This document shows, piece by piece, positions 42,458 through 52,170 of a stretch of 64,000 bases of DNA. The translations under genes were made by a program, and so were the position numbers. The notes below the pieces were generated by a model. The model made no database searches. It saw only the letters and a list, made by a program, of their open reading frames with translations, and was not told the DNA's origin. Position 1 is the first letter of the stretch; each line of letters opens with the position of its first letter. The stretch spans positions 33,713-97,712 of the forward strand of contig NZ_JAHLDM010000021.1 in assembly GCF_018861295.1 (NCBI RefSeq), written 5' to 3'. Source of the stretch: Clostridium_AD estertheticum_D (GTDB taxonomy: Bacteria > Bacillota > Clostridia > Clostridiales > Clostridiaceae).

Positions 42458-44620
42458 TTATTTTGTAGTATCAGCACCTTTTAAATCATATAGTGCTTGA
42501 GATGTTTGACCTCCAAATTTTTGAGTCATTGAATTTGCAGTTTTTGTAGTAGTTGTTACTGCAGCTTTGCTAGTTGCTGTTTTAGTAGTTGTAGTATCTT
42601 TCCATTTACTCTCTGCAACTAGTGTGCCAGCTTTTTTAGCCCATGTCATAATATCGCTAGTTGAGCCACCGCCACCACCTTGACCTCCAATCATTACATA
42701 TCTAACTCCTCCACTTTTAACTAGTGCTTTAAACTGAGCAAGTGTTATTGCTTTATCAGTTCCAAAGAAGCCCCAAGTCATTACAGATTCACCGGTTTTA
42801 ATTATTATATCTGATGCAATACCGTTAGTAGACGAAGTTACAAGGATATATTTTTCAGTTGTTTTATTAGCTAGTAAGAATTTTGTTAACTTGGTATTAC
42901 TAGAATCACTTAAAGAACCCATTCCCATGCCCATTCCTGCATTTTCACTTTTACTGCTAGAGATTAAACTTAGTCCAGCAGCGGGGAATGTGCCTGATTC
43001 AGCTCCAAATAAAGTAGTTGCAGACCAAACAGTAGGGGTTATTAGTAGCCCTATTAAAGCAGTGCCTACTAATATCTTTGAAAGCTTCAAATTATTATTT
43101 TTCTTTAACTTAAGAATAATAAGTGTTATTGAAGATACAAAACATAAAATAGATAAAGTTATCATTAAAATCTTAGTAATACTAGAAGTACTGTAGAAGG
43201 AAGATAAAACAAATAACTGAAGTGCTCCATCTACAATAAGTGTTACTGGTAAGATCCAAGATTTCCATCCGCATTCAATGTAAAGTTCCCACATAGAAAC
43301 AATTCCGATTCCTGCGAGCGCCGCAATTGGTGCAGCAAGCATAGTTAAGTAATAAGGATGAAATAAACCTGTTGTGAAACTGAAATATATAAATTCAGGT
43401 ATTAACCACATTGTCCATAATAGTAAATCTAATTTTCTCTTGTTATTAAAAGCAGGCTTGAATTTTTCTTTTAATGCTGCTGCTAGTAATCCAAGTACTG
43501 CAATAGGGAACAACCATATTATTTGATCAGACATACCGGTAGTAACAAATAATCTTGTAACGCTTGATACTGCGCTGCCACCCAGACTGCTGTTACCGCC
43601 ACCACCGGCACCACCTGTTGGCATTTTACCGCCACTTGGCATTCCACTAGGTCTAGCTCCTGCAGGGGGAGTACCACCTTGCATTCCGCCTTGAGCGTTT
43701 GTATTATTAGAAGAACTTGAACTGGTAGATTTAGTTCCAGAGGTACTAGTAGCTGGAGTGCTTGTCTTGCTTCCTTCGGTTATTTTAACTTGAGTTTTAG
43801 CTTTACCCATACCACCGCCAGTAGTACTGCTTCCAAGTCCAAGTCTTTCAAGTCCATTGTGTCCAATTATAAGCTCTAGTTCTGAGTTATTTGTACTGCT
43901 TCCCACATAAGGCCTATTTGCAGCAGGTATTAAATCTACGACTATTGCCCATGAGAATGAAACAACAAGTAATACAAGGGTTCCACAAATAAGATGAATT
44001 ATTCTCTTTTTAAGAGAAATGGCACTTGATAAAAGGTAAACTAAGTATATAGCTGGAACAATCATATAAGCTTGAAGCATTTTTATGTTAAAACCAACAC
44101 CTACAATAGCTAAGCTTATTAGAAGGTATTTAAATTTCCCTTTTTCGGCCGCTATAGAAATAAACCAACATGCGATTAGAAGAGTTAAAACAAGTAAGTT
44201 ATCGCAAGTGTTATTTCTGCTTACTGCAACAAACATTGGGGTTGTTGCAAGAAATAATGCTGAGAGAAGACCTGCCGTAGTCCCAAAAGATCTCTTAACA
44301 ATTTTATATATTACAAAAACTGAGATTACTCCTGCAAGAGCCTGTGGAAGAAGAATACTCCAGCCACTATATCCAAAGATTTTAGCAGAAATAGCTTGAA
44401 GCCAAAAACCTAGAGGCGGTTTATCAATGGTTACAAAGCTTGCTGGGTCAAAAGATACGAAAAAGAAATTTTTCAAACTCATAGTCATGCTTTTTACACC
44501 AGCAGCATAATATAGATTTGAATATCCCTCTATGCTTAGATTAGCAAAATTTAAGATTGCGGATAATATTAATATTAATGACAGTAAAATCTTTTCTTTA
44601 GTAAGTTTTATTTTTTTCAT
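42458..44620 (-). CDS. GT39-family glycosyltransferase (ArnT/YkcB-like)
   Basis: The N-terminal half has the GT-C fold, with the first loop containing FVSFDPASFVTIDKPPLGFW; the acidic residue in TIDKPP is typical of ArnT/YkcB-type enzymes. At about 275-345 lies a low-complexity Ser/Thr, then Gly/Pro/Met-rich insert outside the membrane. Further helices follow, then a C-terminal extracytoplasmic domain of about 180 residues. Such enzymes transfer sugars from undecaprenyl phosphate to surface polymers. The GtrB/YkcC-like protein at 33.7 kb could supply the donor. Length 720 fits the YkcB group. RBS AAAGGAG. Confidence 0.87.
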   Translation of the reverse strand: MKKIKLTKEKILLSLILILSAILNFANLSIEGYSNLYYAAGVKSMTMSLKNFFFVSFDPASFVTIDKPPLGFWLQAISAKIFGYSGWSILLPQALAGVISVFVIYKIVKRSFGTTAGLLSALFLATTPMFVAVSRNNTCDNLLVLTLLIACWFISIAAEKGKFKYLLISLAIVGVGFNIKMLQAYMIVPAIYLVYLLSSAISLKKRIIHLICGTLVLLVVSFSWAIVVDLIPAANRPYVGSSTNNSELELIIGHNGLERLGLGSSTTGGGMGKAKTQVKITEGSKTSTPATSTSGTKSTSSSSSNNTNAQGGMQGGTPPAGARPSGMPSGGKMPTGGAGGGGNSSLGGSAVSSVTRLFVTTGMSDQIIWLFPIAVLGLLAAALKEKFKPAFNNKRKLDLLLWTMWLIPEFIYFSFTTGLFHPYYLTMLAAPIAALAGIGIVSMWELYIECGWKSWILPVTLIVDGALQLFVLSSFYSTSSITKILMITLSILCFVSSITLIILKLKKNNNLKLSKILVGTALIGLLITPTVWSATTLFGAESGTFPAAGLSLISSSKSENAGMGMGMGSLSDSSNTKLTKFLLANKTTEKYILVTSSTNGIASDIIIKTGESVMTWGFFGTDKAITLAQFKALVKSGGVRYVMIGGQGGGGGSTSDIMTWAKKAGTLVAESKWKDTTTTKTATSKAAVTTTTKTANSMTQKFGGQTSQALYDLKGADTTK

Positions 44621-44835
44621 TTTAATTTACTCCTTTTTAGAATAGTTTGACCGTAAAATAGGCCTTTCCATAATTAGTTTTAGTGTATATTTTTTATCCC
44701 CCCATTTTATTTAAAATAAAGTTTATATATTATTTCTAAGTGGACTACTTACTTCTCTATAAATAAGATTATAATCATAAATTGTAGTAGTAGTATCAAA
44801 TAATTATGTGAGCTTTATGTGATTATAAATTACAT

Positions 44836-44876
44836 AAATAAAAGCAATCAACATGTATGCTGATTGCTTTTATTTA
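44836..44876 (-). terminator. Terminator after the second two-component system
   Basis: AAATAAAAGCAATCA pairs with TGATTGCTTTTATTT around a ten-base loop. It overlaps the kinase stop codon and is followed on the minus strand by T-rich sequence. Confidence 0.85.
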
Positions 44877-46265
44877 CAGAGGATATCTAATTGAAAAACT
44901 AACACCGACATCTCTATTTGTAACTTCTATCTCCCCGTTATAATAATTTATAATTTTTTTACAAATGGCAAGACCAAGTCCAAATTTACCAGTCTTATCT
45001 TTATAGAAATTGTCGAAAATGTGAGACAGATGTTCTTCAGGGATATTAGGGCCATCGTTATAGATCTCAACTACAACAAAGTTACCTTCTTTTTTTAGTG
45101 TTACACATATTTTCCCTTTGGCATATCGAAGACTATTATCTAATATGTTTTCAATAGAAACTTGTATTTTATCTGCATTCCCAGTAATAATAGCTTCTCC
45201 GATGTTTAAATCCCATTGTATATTACTATTAACTACTTCAAATCTATTTGTAATATGATAAAGTAAGCGATGCATATTAATTTCAATATTTTCAAAGTTG
45301 TTTTCTAAAACATAATCAAGAGTATTCAAATATAACATTTGTTTAACTTTCTTTTCGAGTCTTAGAGCTTCAGCTTTTATTATCTGCGCATTTTGCTCCA
45401 CTGATTCCACATATACACCATCAATTATTGCCTCGGCATGACTCATAATTACCATAATTGGTGTTTTTAAATCGTGAGATATGCTTTGTAGAAAAAGTTT
45501 TTCTTCTTCATCCCCACGTTTTAATTCTTTTCGCATCATATTCATAGAGTTTGCGAGTCTTCCAATTTCGTCCTCATTTTTAACATTGATAGGCTCTTCC
45601 CAATCTTTATGAGATATTCTAATGGTATAATTTTCTAGTTCCTTAAGTGGTTTTGAAATGTAGTTTGCAACTAGTTTAGCACAAAGAAAACCAATAGCTA
45701 TAAATAGTAATCCTATCCAAAGCACTGTATACAGCAAGACACTATCTTGTTTTTCAGGCAAATAACTTATTAAATATGATGTTCCAGAGGTACCATATTT
45801 AATTGAACTTATAAAGAAAATAAATTTAGTATTATGGTATGATTCTTTAATTTGTTTTTCATAAAGAGTGCCTGGTGTAATGTAACTTGCCATCCATAGC
45901 TTAAGGTTATTTTCATTAATTTTAAAAGGTGAGTTAACATTACCCGGAGAACCAGGTGGCATTCCGTGGGCTTTATTTACATTTATAATTTCAGCTTTAT
46001 TATTTTTATCTACAGTTACAATATAATAATCGTTATCCTTAAGAGTTTTTATTCCGTCATATCTATTAGGTTGGGTAAAATTATTAGTTTTCAATAAATA
46101 AGCATGAGACACTTTTAAATCTTGAGTTATACCTTTCTCAGCTATAGTTTTAAAAGCGACAAGATAGAAAAAGGAAATGCTGAAAATTATTATAAGTATT
46201 ATTGCTGTAAATGTCGTCCAAATCCTCATAGTAAGCGATTTATATTTATATTTGAATATATTCAT
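44874..46265 (-). CDS. Sensor histidine kinase
   Basis: Two membrane helices (about 12-34 and 175-198) border an extracytoplasmic domain with a short Pro/Gly-rich piece, HGMPPGSPGNVNSP. HAMP, then the H-box SHDLKTPIMVIMSHAE, N-box ENILDNSLRYAKG, G1 YNDGPNIPEEH and G2 FGLGLAICKKI follow. The start overlaps the regulator's stop (ATGA). It is downstream of, and reads in the same direction as, its regulator gene. It may respond to envelope conditions relevant to the nearby glycosyltransferases; this is inference. Confidence 0.93.
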   Translation of the reverse strand: MNIFKYKYKSLTMRIWTTFTAIILIIIFSISFFYLVAFKTIAEKGITQDLKVSHAYLLKTNNFTQPNRYDGIKTLKDNDYYIVTVDKNNKAEIINVNKAHGMPPGSPGNVNSPFKINENNLKLWMASYITPGTLYEKQIKESYHNTKFIFFISSIKYGTSGTSYLISYLPEKQDSVLLYTVLWIGLLFIAIGFLCAKLVANYISKPLKELENYTIRISHKDWEEPINVKNEDEIGRLANSMNMMRKELKRGDEEEKLFLQSISHDLKTPIMVIMSHAEAIIDGVYVESVEQNAQIIKAEALRLEKKVKQMLYLNTLDYVLENNFENIEINMHRLLYHITNRFEVVNSNIQWDLNIGEAIITGNADKIQVSIENILDNSLRYAKGKICVTLKKEGNFVVVEIYNDGPNIPEEHLSHIFDNFYKDKTGKFGLGLAICKKIINYYNGEIEVTNRDVGVSFSIRYPL

Positions 46266-46948
46266 GATTTATACACTAACTTATAGCCATATCCATACAC
46301 GGTCTCTATTGTAAATTTATCTATTTTCTTTCTTAGTCTTCTTATAACATCATCAACAACTCTATCTGAACCAAAGTAATCATCGCCCCATACATTATCT
46401 AATATCTGTTCTCTAGACACCAAATTATTTTTATTTTCAATAAAATAATATAGTAGTTCAAATTCTTTTTTAGTTAAAATAATCTCGTCGCTTCCTATAA
46501 AAACAGTTCTTTGTTTTTTGCTAATACGATATCCCGCCATGTTTAAGTCATCACTTATTGATGTAACATCTGCCTTAGTTGTGCCAGAAATTCTCTCTAA
46601 AAGTTTATTAGTTCTAATAATAAGCTCCCTAGGTAAAAATGGTTTTGACAAATAATCATCGCTACCAAGCTCAAGGCCAACCACACGATCAAGTTCCTCA
46701 TTTCTTGCAGACATAAAAATAACAGGAGTATTTTTATTAAAAGCCTTAATAGCTTTAATAATTTCATAACCATCAATATCTGGAAGCATTATATCTAATA
46801 TCCAAAGATCAGGCATATCATCAATTCTTGCTATTGCAGGATTGCCAGTAGAAAAAGTAGTTACTTCGTAACCTTCACGTTCCAAGTATTTTTCAAGTAA
46901 AAGATTTAAACTTATTTCATCTTCAACAAGATATATTTTTTTTGCCAA
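46262..46948 (-). CDS. OmpR-family response regulator
   Basis: The receiver has YLVEDE, the phosphoacceptor in LWILDIMLPDIDGYE and the lysine in SDDYLSKPFLP. The C-terminal winged helix includes VSREQILDNVWGDDYFGSDRVVDDVIRR. I prefer TTG 46948, nine bases after GGGGG; the ATG at 46957 touches that site. It pairs with the kinase gene that overlaps its end. It has no close similarity in its receiver loops to the regulator at 38.7 kb, so the systems are probably distinct. Confidence 0.93.
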   Translation of the reverse strand: MAKKIYLVEDEISLNLLLEKYLEREGYEVTTFSTGNPAIARIDDMPDLWILDIMLPDIDGYEIIKAIKAFNKNTPVIFMSARNEELDRVVGLELGSDDYLSKPFLPRELIIRTNKLLERISGTTKADVTSISDDLNMAGYRISKKQRTVFIGSDEIILTKKEFELLYYFIENKNNLVSREQILDNVWGDDYFGSDRVVDDVIRRLRKKIDKFTIETVYGYGYKLVYKS

Positions 46949-47222
46949 GTGTATCATCCCCCGATTTAATAGGCACTAAGACCTATAATTTACAAAATAA
47001 TTAAGTACACACCATATAATATCTTATATTTTATATTCTATCATATAATTCTCAAAACATTTCTAATTATTTATGTAAAGATTATGTGTTTTATGAAATA
47101 ATAAACTGAATTTTGATTGTTAGACAAGTCCATAATATAAGCTTGTTTCGTGATTAGACATATTAATCTGTAGAGTTACAGAGTATAATGGATATTATTC
47201 GGTTAATAGGAGGATGAGTTTT

Positions 47223-47684
47223 ATGATAAAAGCAAATAAACCAGTAACTAATCCAGAATTAGTTGAGAGTATGAATAAATTTATAAACGAGAATAGTGCG
47301 GTGAATGAACTTAGTCTTATTGAAAAAATAAATAAATCACATTTAATGACACCTGTAAAAATAAGTGGTGAGCTAGAAAATGGGTTAATTACAGAAGGAA
47401 CAACGGTTAGTTTTAAAACTATAACGAATAGAGATAATGAATCTTATATAGTTACATTTACAGATGAAGATGAATTATGTAAATGGTCAAAGGATAAGCA
47501 TCAAACACTAGCATATACATATGATGAGTTGAATGGAATTGTTTTAGAAAATATAAGTACGATTAAGGGATTTGTTATAAATCCATATAATCAAATATTT
47601 ATTATTACACCTGAGTTAATGTTGTACTTTTCTCAAAGAAAAGCTGAGATAGCCGCAAAAGAAGACTCTTTTAAAATTATTTAA
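47223..47684 (+). CDS. SseB N-terminal domain-like protein
   Basis: The protein (153 residues) resembles the SseB N-terminal domain: a middle strand-rich block with SYIVTFTDEDELCKWSK followed by GIVLENISTIKGFVINPYNQIFIIT. Function of the domain is unknown; in enterobacteria SseB affects serine-sensitivity phenotypes and in other species it occurs in type VII/surface contexts. ATG 47223 is nine bases after AGGAGG; ATG 47214 is too near that site. Confidence 0.75.
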   Translation: MIKANKPVTNPELVESMNKFINENSAVNELSLIEKINKSHLMTPVKISGELENGLITEGTTVSFKTITNRDNESYIVTFTDEDELCKWSKDKHQTLAYTYDELNGIVLENISTIKGFVINPYNQIFIITPELMLYFSQRKAEIAAKEDSFKII

Positions 47685-47714
47685 TTTAGTTGAAAGATTG
47701 GATGTGTTTTTAAA

Positions 47715-49043
47715 TTGATAACAGACATGACGAAAGGAAATATACCTAAACATTTAGTTGGGTTTGCAATACCTTTAATACTTGGAAACCTTTTTCAACT
47801 TAGTTATAATGCAGCAGACTCTATTATAGTGGGTCGTTATGTTGGCACAAATGCATTAGCAGCGGTCGGTACTGCCAATCCTATTATGAACATTGCAATG
47901 TTTTTTATTATAGGAATTTGCATGGGAGCTTCTGTATTAATGAGTGAATATTTTGGACAAGGTGATAAAAAAAAGCTTAAACGTGAAATATCTACAACTT
48001 TTATAGCTGGTTTTATTTTTACAGTGATTATTATAATTGGTTGCATTATTTTGACTAGGCCAATTCTTCTAATGATAAATACTCCAATTGAAATATTAGG
48101 AGATGCAACAAGTTACCTAAGGATAATATTTTGCGGATTAGTTTTTACATTCTTATACAACGTTTATGCTGCAACTCTTCGTAGTATGGGAGATTCAAAA
48201 ACACCATTATTATTTTTAATAATATCTTCAGTTTTAAATGTTGTCATGGATATTATTTTTGTAGTGTATTTGCATATGGGGGTTAATGGAGCAGCAATAG
48301 CGACAGTTACTGCAGAAGTGATTGCGAGTGTTCTTTGTATTTCATATGCTTATAGGAAATTTCCAATACTTAGATTTTCGAGAAAAGAACTTATTATAGA
48401 TAGAGCTTTACTTAAAATTACAATTAACTATAGTTGGGTTACAGCTATGCAACAGACATGCCTTTATGTTGGAAAAGTATTTGTTCAAGGAGCAGTTAAT
48501 CCTCTAGGAGTAGAATCTATTGCTACATTTAATGCAGTAAACCGTGTAGATGATTTTGCTTTTGCACCAGAACAAAGCATTAGTAACGGAATGACTACCT
48601 TTCTCGCTCAGAATAGAGGAGCTAAAAAAAATGAACGTATAAAGCAAGGATTTTGGTATGGAATGAAGATTGAGTCCTTATATTGGCTTTTGCTTCTAGG
48701 GTTAATATACTTTGGAGCTCCACATATAATGAATTTATTTGTTCCAGAAAAGAATTCAAAAGTAGTAGAACTAGGAGTAACGTATCTTGAAATGATGGCA
48801 TTTTTCTATTTGCTTCCAAGTTGGACAAACGGAATACAAGGATATTTCAGAGGAATGGGAGATTTAAAGGTTACATTAAGGTCAACATTTATACAAATGG
48901 TTGGAAGGGTGTCGTTTACATACTTATTGGCTCCTAAATATGGTATTGTAGGGGTTGCCCTAGCTTGCCTTGCTGGTTGGATTATTATGCTTGCATATGA
49001 AGTTCCGCTTTGCATTAAACACAGAAAAAACTATAGATGCTAA
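47715..49043 (+). CDS. MATE-family multidrug/cation efflux transporter
   Basis: The 442-residue protein has the two six-helix bundles of MATE transporters. The N-terminus reads DMTKGNIPKHLVGFAIP, then LSYNAADSIIVGRYVG and ALAAVGTANPI, which are hallmarks. It exports drugs or metabolites in exchange for Na+ or H+. The start is TTG 47715 or ATG 47727; neither has a strong ribosome site. It lies 30 bases after the SseB-like gene and may be co-transcribed. Confidence 0.92.
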   Translation: MITDMTKGNIPKHLVGFAIPLILGNLFQLSYNAADSIIVGRYVGTNALAAVGTANPIMNIAMFFIIGICMGASVLMSEYFGQGDKKKLKREISTTFIAGFIFTVIIIIGCIILTRPILLMINTPIEILGDATSYLRIIFCGLVFTFLYNVYAATLRSMGDSKTPLLFLIISSVLNVVMDIIFVVYLHMGVNGAAIATVTAEVIASVLCISYAYRKFPILRFSRKELIIDRALLKITINYSWVTAMQQTCLYVGKVFVQGAVNPLGVESIATFNAVNRVDDFAFAPEQSISNGMTTFLAQNRGAKKNERIKQGFWYGMKIESLYWLLLLGLIYFGAPHIMNLFVPEKNSKVVELGVTYLEMMAFFYLLPSWTNGIQGYFRGMGDLKVTLRSTFIQMVGRVSFTYLLAPKYGIVGVALACLAGWIIMLAYEVPLCIKHRKNYRC

Positions 49044-49163
49044 AATAATTACTATCAAAAGGTTTATTTTTGTAGCAAATATTATAAAAGGTATTGTGAT
49101 TTAAAACATTTCAATATAAGAATCTAATGTGAGAGACTTATAAAAAAATGTTTTAAGTTATAG

Positions 49164-49895
49164 TTATATCTTCTTTTGATTTTTAACAATGGAAGAGTCC
49201 GAAATATTAATCTCTTCCTTATACTCTACAAGGTCAATATTACAACCTGTGCCTATTGTAATATTATTTCCTCTTACTATATTAACATTTGTGTTTTGAA
49301 GATAGATATCATCTCCTTCTATTAGATCTGTAGTTAATTCAGCTCTAGTATTGAAAATTTTGTCAATTGCTTTTCTAAATATTGAGTTGTCCATAGGATG
49401 AACTCTTATGTCAATATGCTCGCCTCCAATTTCTTTAACAAAACAGTTACCACCCAGTCTAATAGTTATTTGTCCCGCATTTAATAATTCTTGTATTTTA
49501 AAACCACCATTAGCCTTAAAACATTCTGCTTCACAATTTTTTCCTATAGTTACTGAGCCAGATATATTAACCTCTTGTGCGCATAGGTTTCCGTCTATAT
49601 GAGTTGACCCGCTTATGCTTACGTTCTCACTCTTAAGATTACCTATGACATGAGTTGATCCACTTATCTTAATGTCTTTTACTTCTACATTACCTTCAAT
49701 TTTTGAAGAACCACTAATTTTTATAGTTTCTGCTTTTAGGTTACCTATAACTTTTGAGGAACCACTAGTTTTAAAGTAAACACAGTCTAAATCACCATTG
49801 ATTTTCCCAGATCCGCTTATAAATACATCATTATATTTTCCTCCACATGAGCTTCCTGACCCTGACATTTTTAAATCATTATTCATATTTTCCAT
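49164..49895 (-). CDS. Bactofilin (polymer-forming cytoskeletal protein)
   Basis: The sequence is a right-handed beta-helix of repeated strands (FKTSGSSKVIGNLKAETIKI, then GSSKIEGNVEVKDIKISGST), the bactofilin signature, in residues 15-130. A second half of about 100 residues continues with strand-like repeats and a charged tail. Bactofilins polymerise without nucleotide. The start ATG 49895 follows GGAGGG by eight bases. It is directly downstream of a DUF4004 gene, as in the Bacillus yhbD-yhbE-yhbF cluster, where YhbE and YhbF are bactofilins. Confidence 0.88.
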   Translation of the reverse strand: MENMNNDLKMSGSGSSCGGKYNDVFISGSGKINGDLDCVYFKTSGSSKVIGNLKAETIKISGSSKIEGNVEVKDIKISGSTHVIGNLKSENVSISGSTHIDGNLCAQEVNISGSVTIGKNCEAECFKANGGFKIQELLNAGQITIRLGGNCFVKEIGGEHIDIRVHPMDNSIFRKAIDKIFNTRAELTTDLIEGDDIYLQNTNVNIVRGNNITIGTGCNIDLVEYKEEINISDSSIVKNQKKI

Positions 49896-49928
49896 GTTAA
49901 ATCCCTCCATAAATTTATTAATGAATTG

Positions 49929-50549
49929 TTACATCTTAATTTTAAGTTCTTCAATGCACAATGAAATATTAAGTCCTAATATTATTTTTGAATACTTGTC
50001 TATATAAAATTCATTTGGCTTTGTTATTAAAAAACATAACGTTATTCCAAATTTGCGTATAAAAATTACCTCGCAATTTTTCCCATCCAACAATGTATAA
50101 TTTTCTTCTAAAGTCTCTAACATAAGTTTACTTTCATCTATTGATACATTCCCTGATAATAAGCTTTTTTCTAATAATAAAATATATAAGATTTTTTGAA
50201 AAGAAAATGTTTTTATCTCTCCATAGATATTTTTATATGTTGTTAATGTTTGCCTTGTAACAATGTTCTTAGTTAATAAATCATCTTCACTTAAAAATAC
50301 ATCTGCTAATTGTGGTGAAAACATTTGTGCCAGGTCATCTAATGATATGCCATCCTTCATATTTAAAATCTTTTCTATCCTGTCTAATATTTTTAACCTT
50401 GGAAAGTAGGTTTCTTGACCAGTATAGCTGGATTTTTTTATAAACCATTCTTCAGGTATAAGGTTCTTTCTTTTCCATCTATATAATTGCCCATATGAAA
50501 CATTAGTGATTTCGAGTAGTTCTTTTTTTGTTATTAAATCCTCGTCCAT
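49929..50549 (-). CDS. DUF4004 (YhbD-like) MerR-type regulator
   Basis: An N-terminal helix-turn-helix of MerR type is clear: LITKKELLEITNVSYGQLYRWKR followed by LIPEEWFIKKSSYTGQETYF. Then come a helical segment (GISLDDLAQMF) and a C-terminal region of about 110 residues with beta-alpha character (CEVIFIRKFGITLCFLITK). This is the YhbD/DUF4004 pattern. It lies 33 bases before the bactofilin gene and likely controls it. RBS AAAAGGAG. Confidence 0.82.
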   Translation of the reverse strand: MDEDLITKKELLEITNVSYGQLYRWKRKNLIPEEWFIKKSSYTGQETYFPRLKILDRIEKILNMKDGISLDDLAQMFSPQLADVFLSEDDLLTKNIVTRQTLTTYKNIYGEIKTFSFQKILYILLLEKSLLSGNVSIDESKLMLETLEENYTLLDGKNCEVIFIRKFGITLCFLITKPNEFYIDKYSKIILGLNISLCIEELKIKM

Positions 50550-50763
50550 ATTTGCTCTCCTTTTATAATTCGTAATTATATAAAATACTATTTTTTCCTA
50601 ATATATGTAGTGTAACATAACATTGTTACGTTGTAAATAAAAAACGTAAATATATTTTTGTAAAATTATTTATTTAATAGTAACCATATTTTATAAAATT
50701 TAATGTAAAATAGATGTAAAGTTATTATAATGCATATTAAAATTTAATATAAAGGAGATACAA

Positions 50764-52035
50764 ATGAAAAAGTTGTTTAAAAACTATAAATCAACAATTA
50801 TTCTTTTAGGGTCAATTATACTTGGAGGTATTATAGGAATCGTAATGGGTCCAAAATCTTCTGTATTAGAACCTTTTGGAAAATTATTTATAAATCTAAT
50901 GTTTATGATTTTGGTCCCATTAGTATTTTTTAGTGTTTCCTCTGCTATGGCAAATATTAGTGGTATGAAAAGACTAGGTAAAATTATGGGAAGTATAGTG
51001 TTAGTATTTTTATCTACAGCACTTATTGCGGCGATTATTGGAACCATAGGTGCCCTTATTATGAAGCCAACGAGTGGTCTTCATATAGACATGTTTAAAA
51101 GTTTAATGAAGAGCGCTGTAGGAACGCAAACTATTGAAAAAGTTTCATTTTTAGATCAACTTGTGAATACATTTACTGTTTCGGATTTTGTTGATTTACT
51201 CTCGAGAAAAAATATGTTACAACTTGTTATGTTTTCAATTATTTTTGGAATTTCGGTTTCTCTCTCTGGAGAAAAAGCAAAACCGCTTGCTAGGTTACTT
51301 GAGGCCGGTTCGATTACAATGATGAAAGTTGTTAAAATTATAATGTATTATGCACCTATTGGTTTAGGTTGTTATTTTGCTTCAATGGTAGGCCAACTTG
51401 GGGGTCAAATTCTAAATGGATATTTAAAAATATTTGTATTATATTTAATAATTTCTGTAATTTATTATTTTGGATTTTTCAGTCTATATGCTTTTGTTGC
51501 AGCTGGTAAAAATGGTGTAAGAATATTTTGGAAAAATGCTGTTACACCTTCAGTCACAGCTTTAGCCACTTGCTCTAGTGCGGCTTGTATACCAGTTAAC
51601 TTAGAAACTGTAAAAAAAATTGGGGTGCCATATGATATTGCAGAGACTGTAATTCCACTTGGTGCAAACATGCATAAGGATGGGTCTGTATTTGGTGGTG
51701 TTATGAAAATCACACTTTTAATGGGCTTATTTGGTAAGGATATGACTAGTGTTAGCTCAATACTTGGTATTATAGGTGTTTCACTTCTAGTAGGTGCGGT
51801 TATGGGTGCTATTCCTAGTGGTGGAATGATTGGCGAAATGCTAATATTAAGTGTATATGGTTTACAACCAGAAGTTCTTCCAATTATTGCGGTTGTTAGT
51901 GTCATTATAGATGCACCAGCAACGCTACTTAATTCTACAGGAAACACGGTATGTTCTATGCTTGTTACTAGACTTGTAGAAGGTAAGAATTGGTTGAAAC
52001 ATGATAAAAAAGTTGCTAGCGAAACGAGTATATAA
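50764..52035 (+). CDS. Dicarboxylate/amino acid:cation symporter (DAACS family)
   Basis: The 423-residue membrane protein has the family's glutamate-transporter features: re-entrant loop motif TCSSAACIPVNLE (serine-rich HP1), the TM7 segment ETVIPLGANMHKDGSV, and HP2 around GAIPSGGMIGEM with IIDAPATLLNSTGNT in TM8. It imports glutamate, aspartate or another dicarboxylate with Na+ or H+. The start has AAAGGAG. It is divergent from the DUF4004 gene with about 210 bases between them. Confidence 0.93.
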   Translation: MKKLFKNYKSTIILLGSIILGGIIGIVMGPKSSVLEPFGKLFINLMFMILVPLVFFSVSSAMANISGMKRLGKIMGSIVLVFLSTALIAAIIGTIGALIMKPTSGLHIDMFKSLMKSAVGTQTIEKVSFLDQLVNTFTVSDFVDLLSRKNMLQLVMFSIIFGISVSLSGEKAKPLARLLEAGSITMMKVVKIIMYYAPIGLGCYFASMVGQLGGQILNGYLKIFVLYLIISVIYYFGFFSLYAFVAAGKNGVRIFWKNAVTPSVTALATCSSAACIPVNLETVKKIGVPYDIAETVIPLGANMHKDGSVFGGVMKITLLMGLFGKDMTSVSSILGIIGVSLLVGAVMGAIPSGGMIGEMLILSVYGLQPEVLPIIAVVSVIIDAPATLLNSTGNTVCSMLVTRLVEGKNWLKHDKKVASETSI

Positions 52036-52170
52036 ATATGAAAAAGGAGCCTCATGTGGGATAAAATTCTATAGCAGAGTTCTCTTTTTGATAGTAAATG
52101 TTATGGTAGATATATTTATTAGGAGGGGTTTGTTATAAAACTTACTAGAAAATTTTATGCTAGAGAAACT

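Noticed and set aside
51465..52055. Antisense open frame (196 codons) over the symporter gene
   Set aside because: It is a shadow of the DAACS gene; composition follows the opposite strand's hydrophobic codons.
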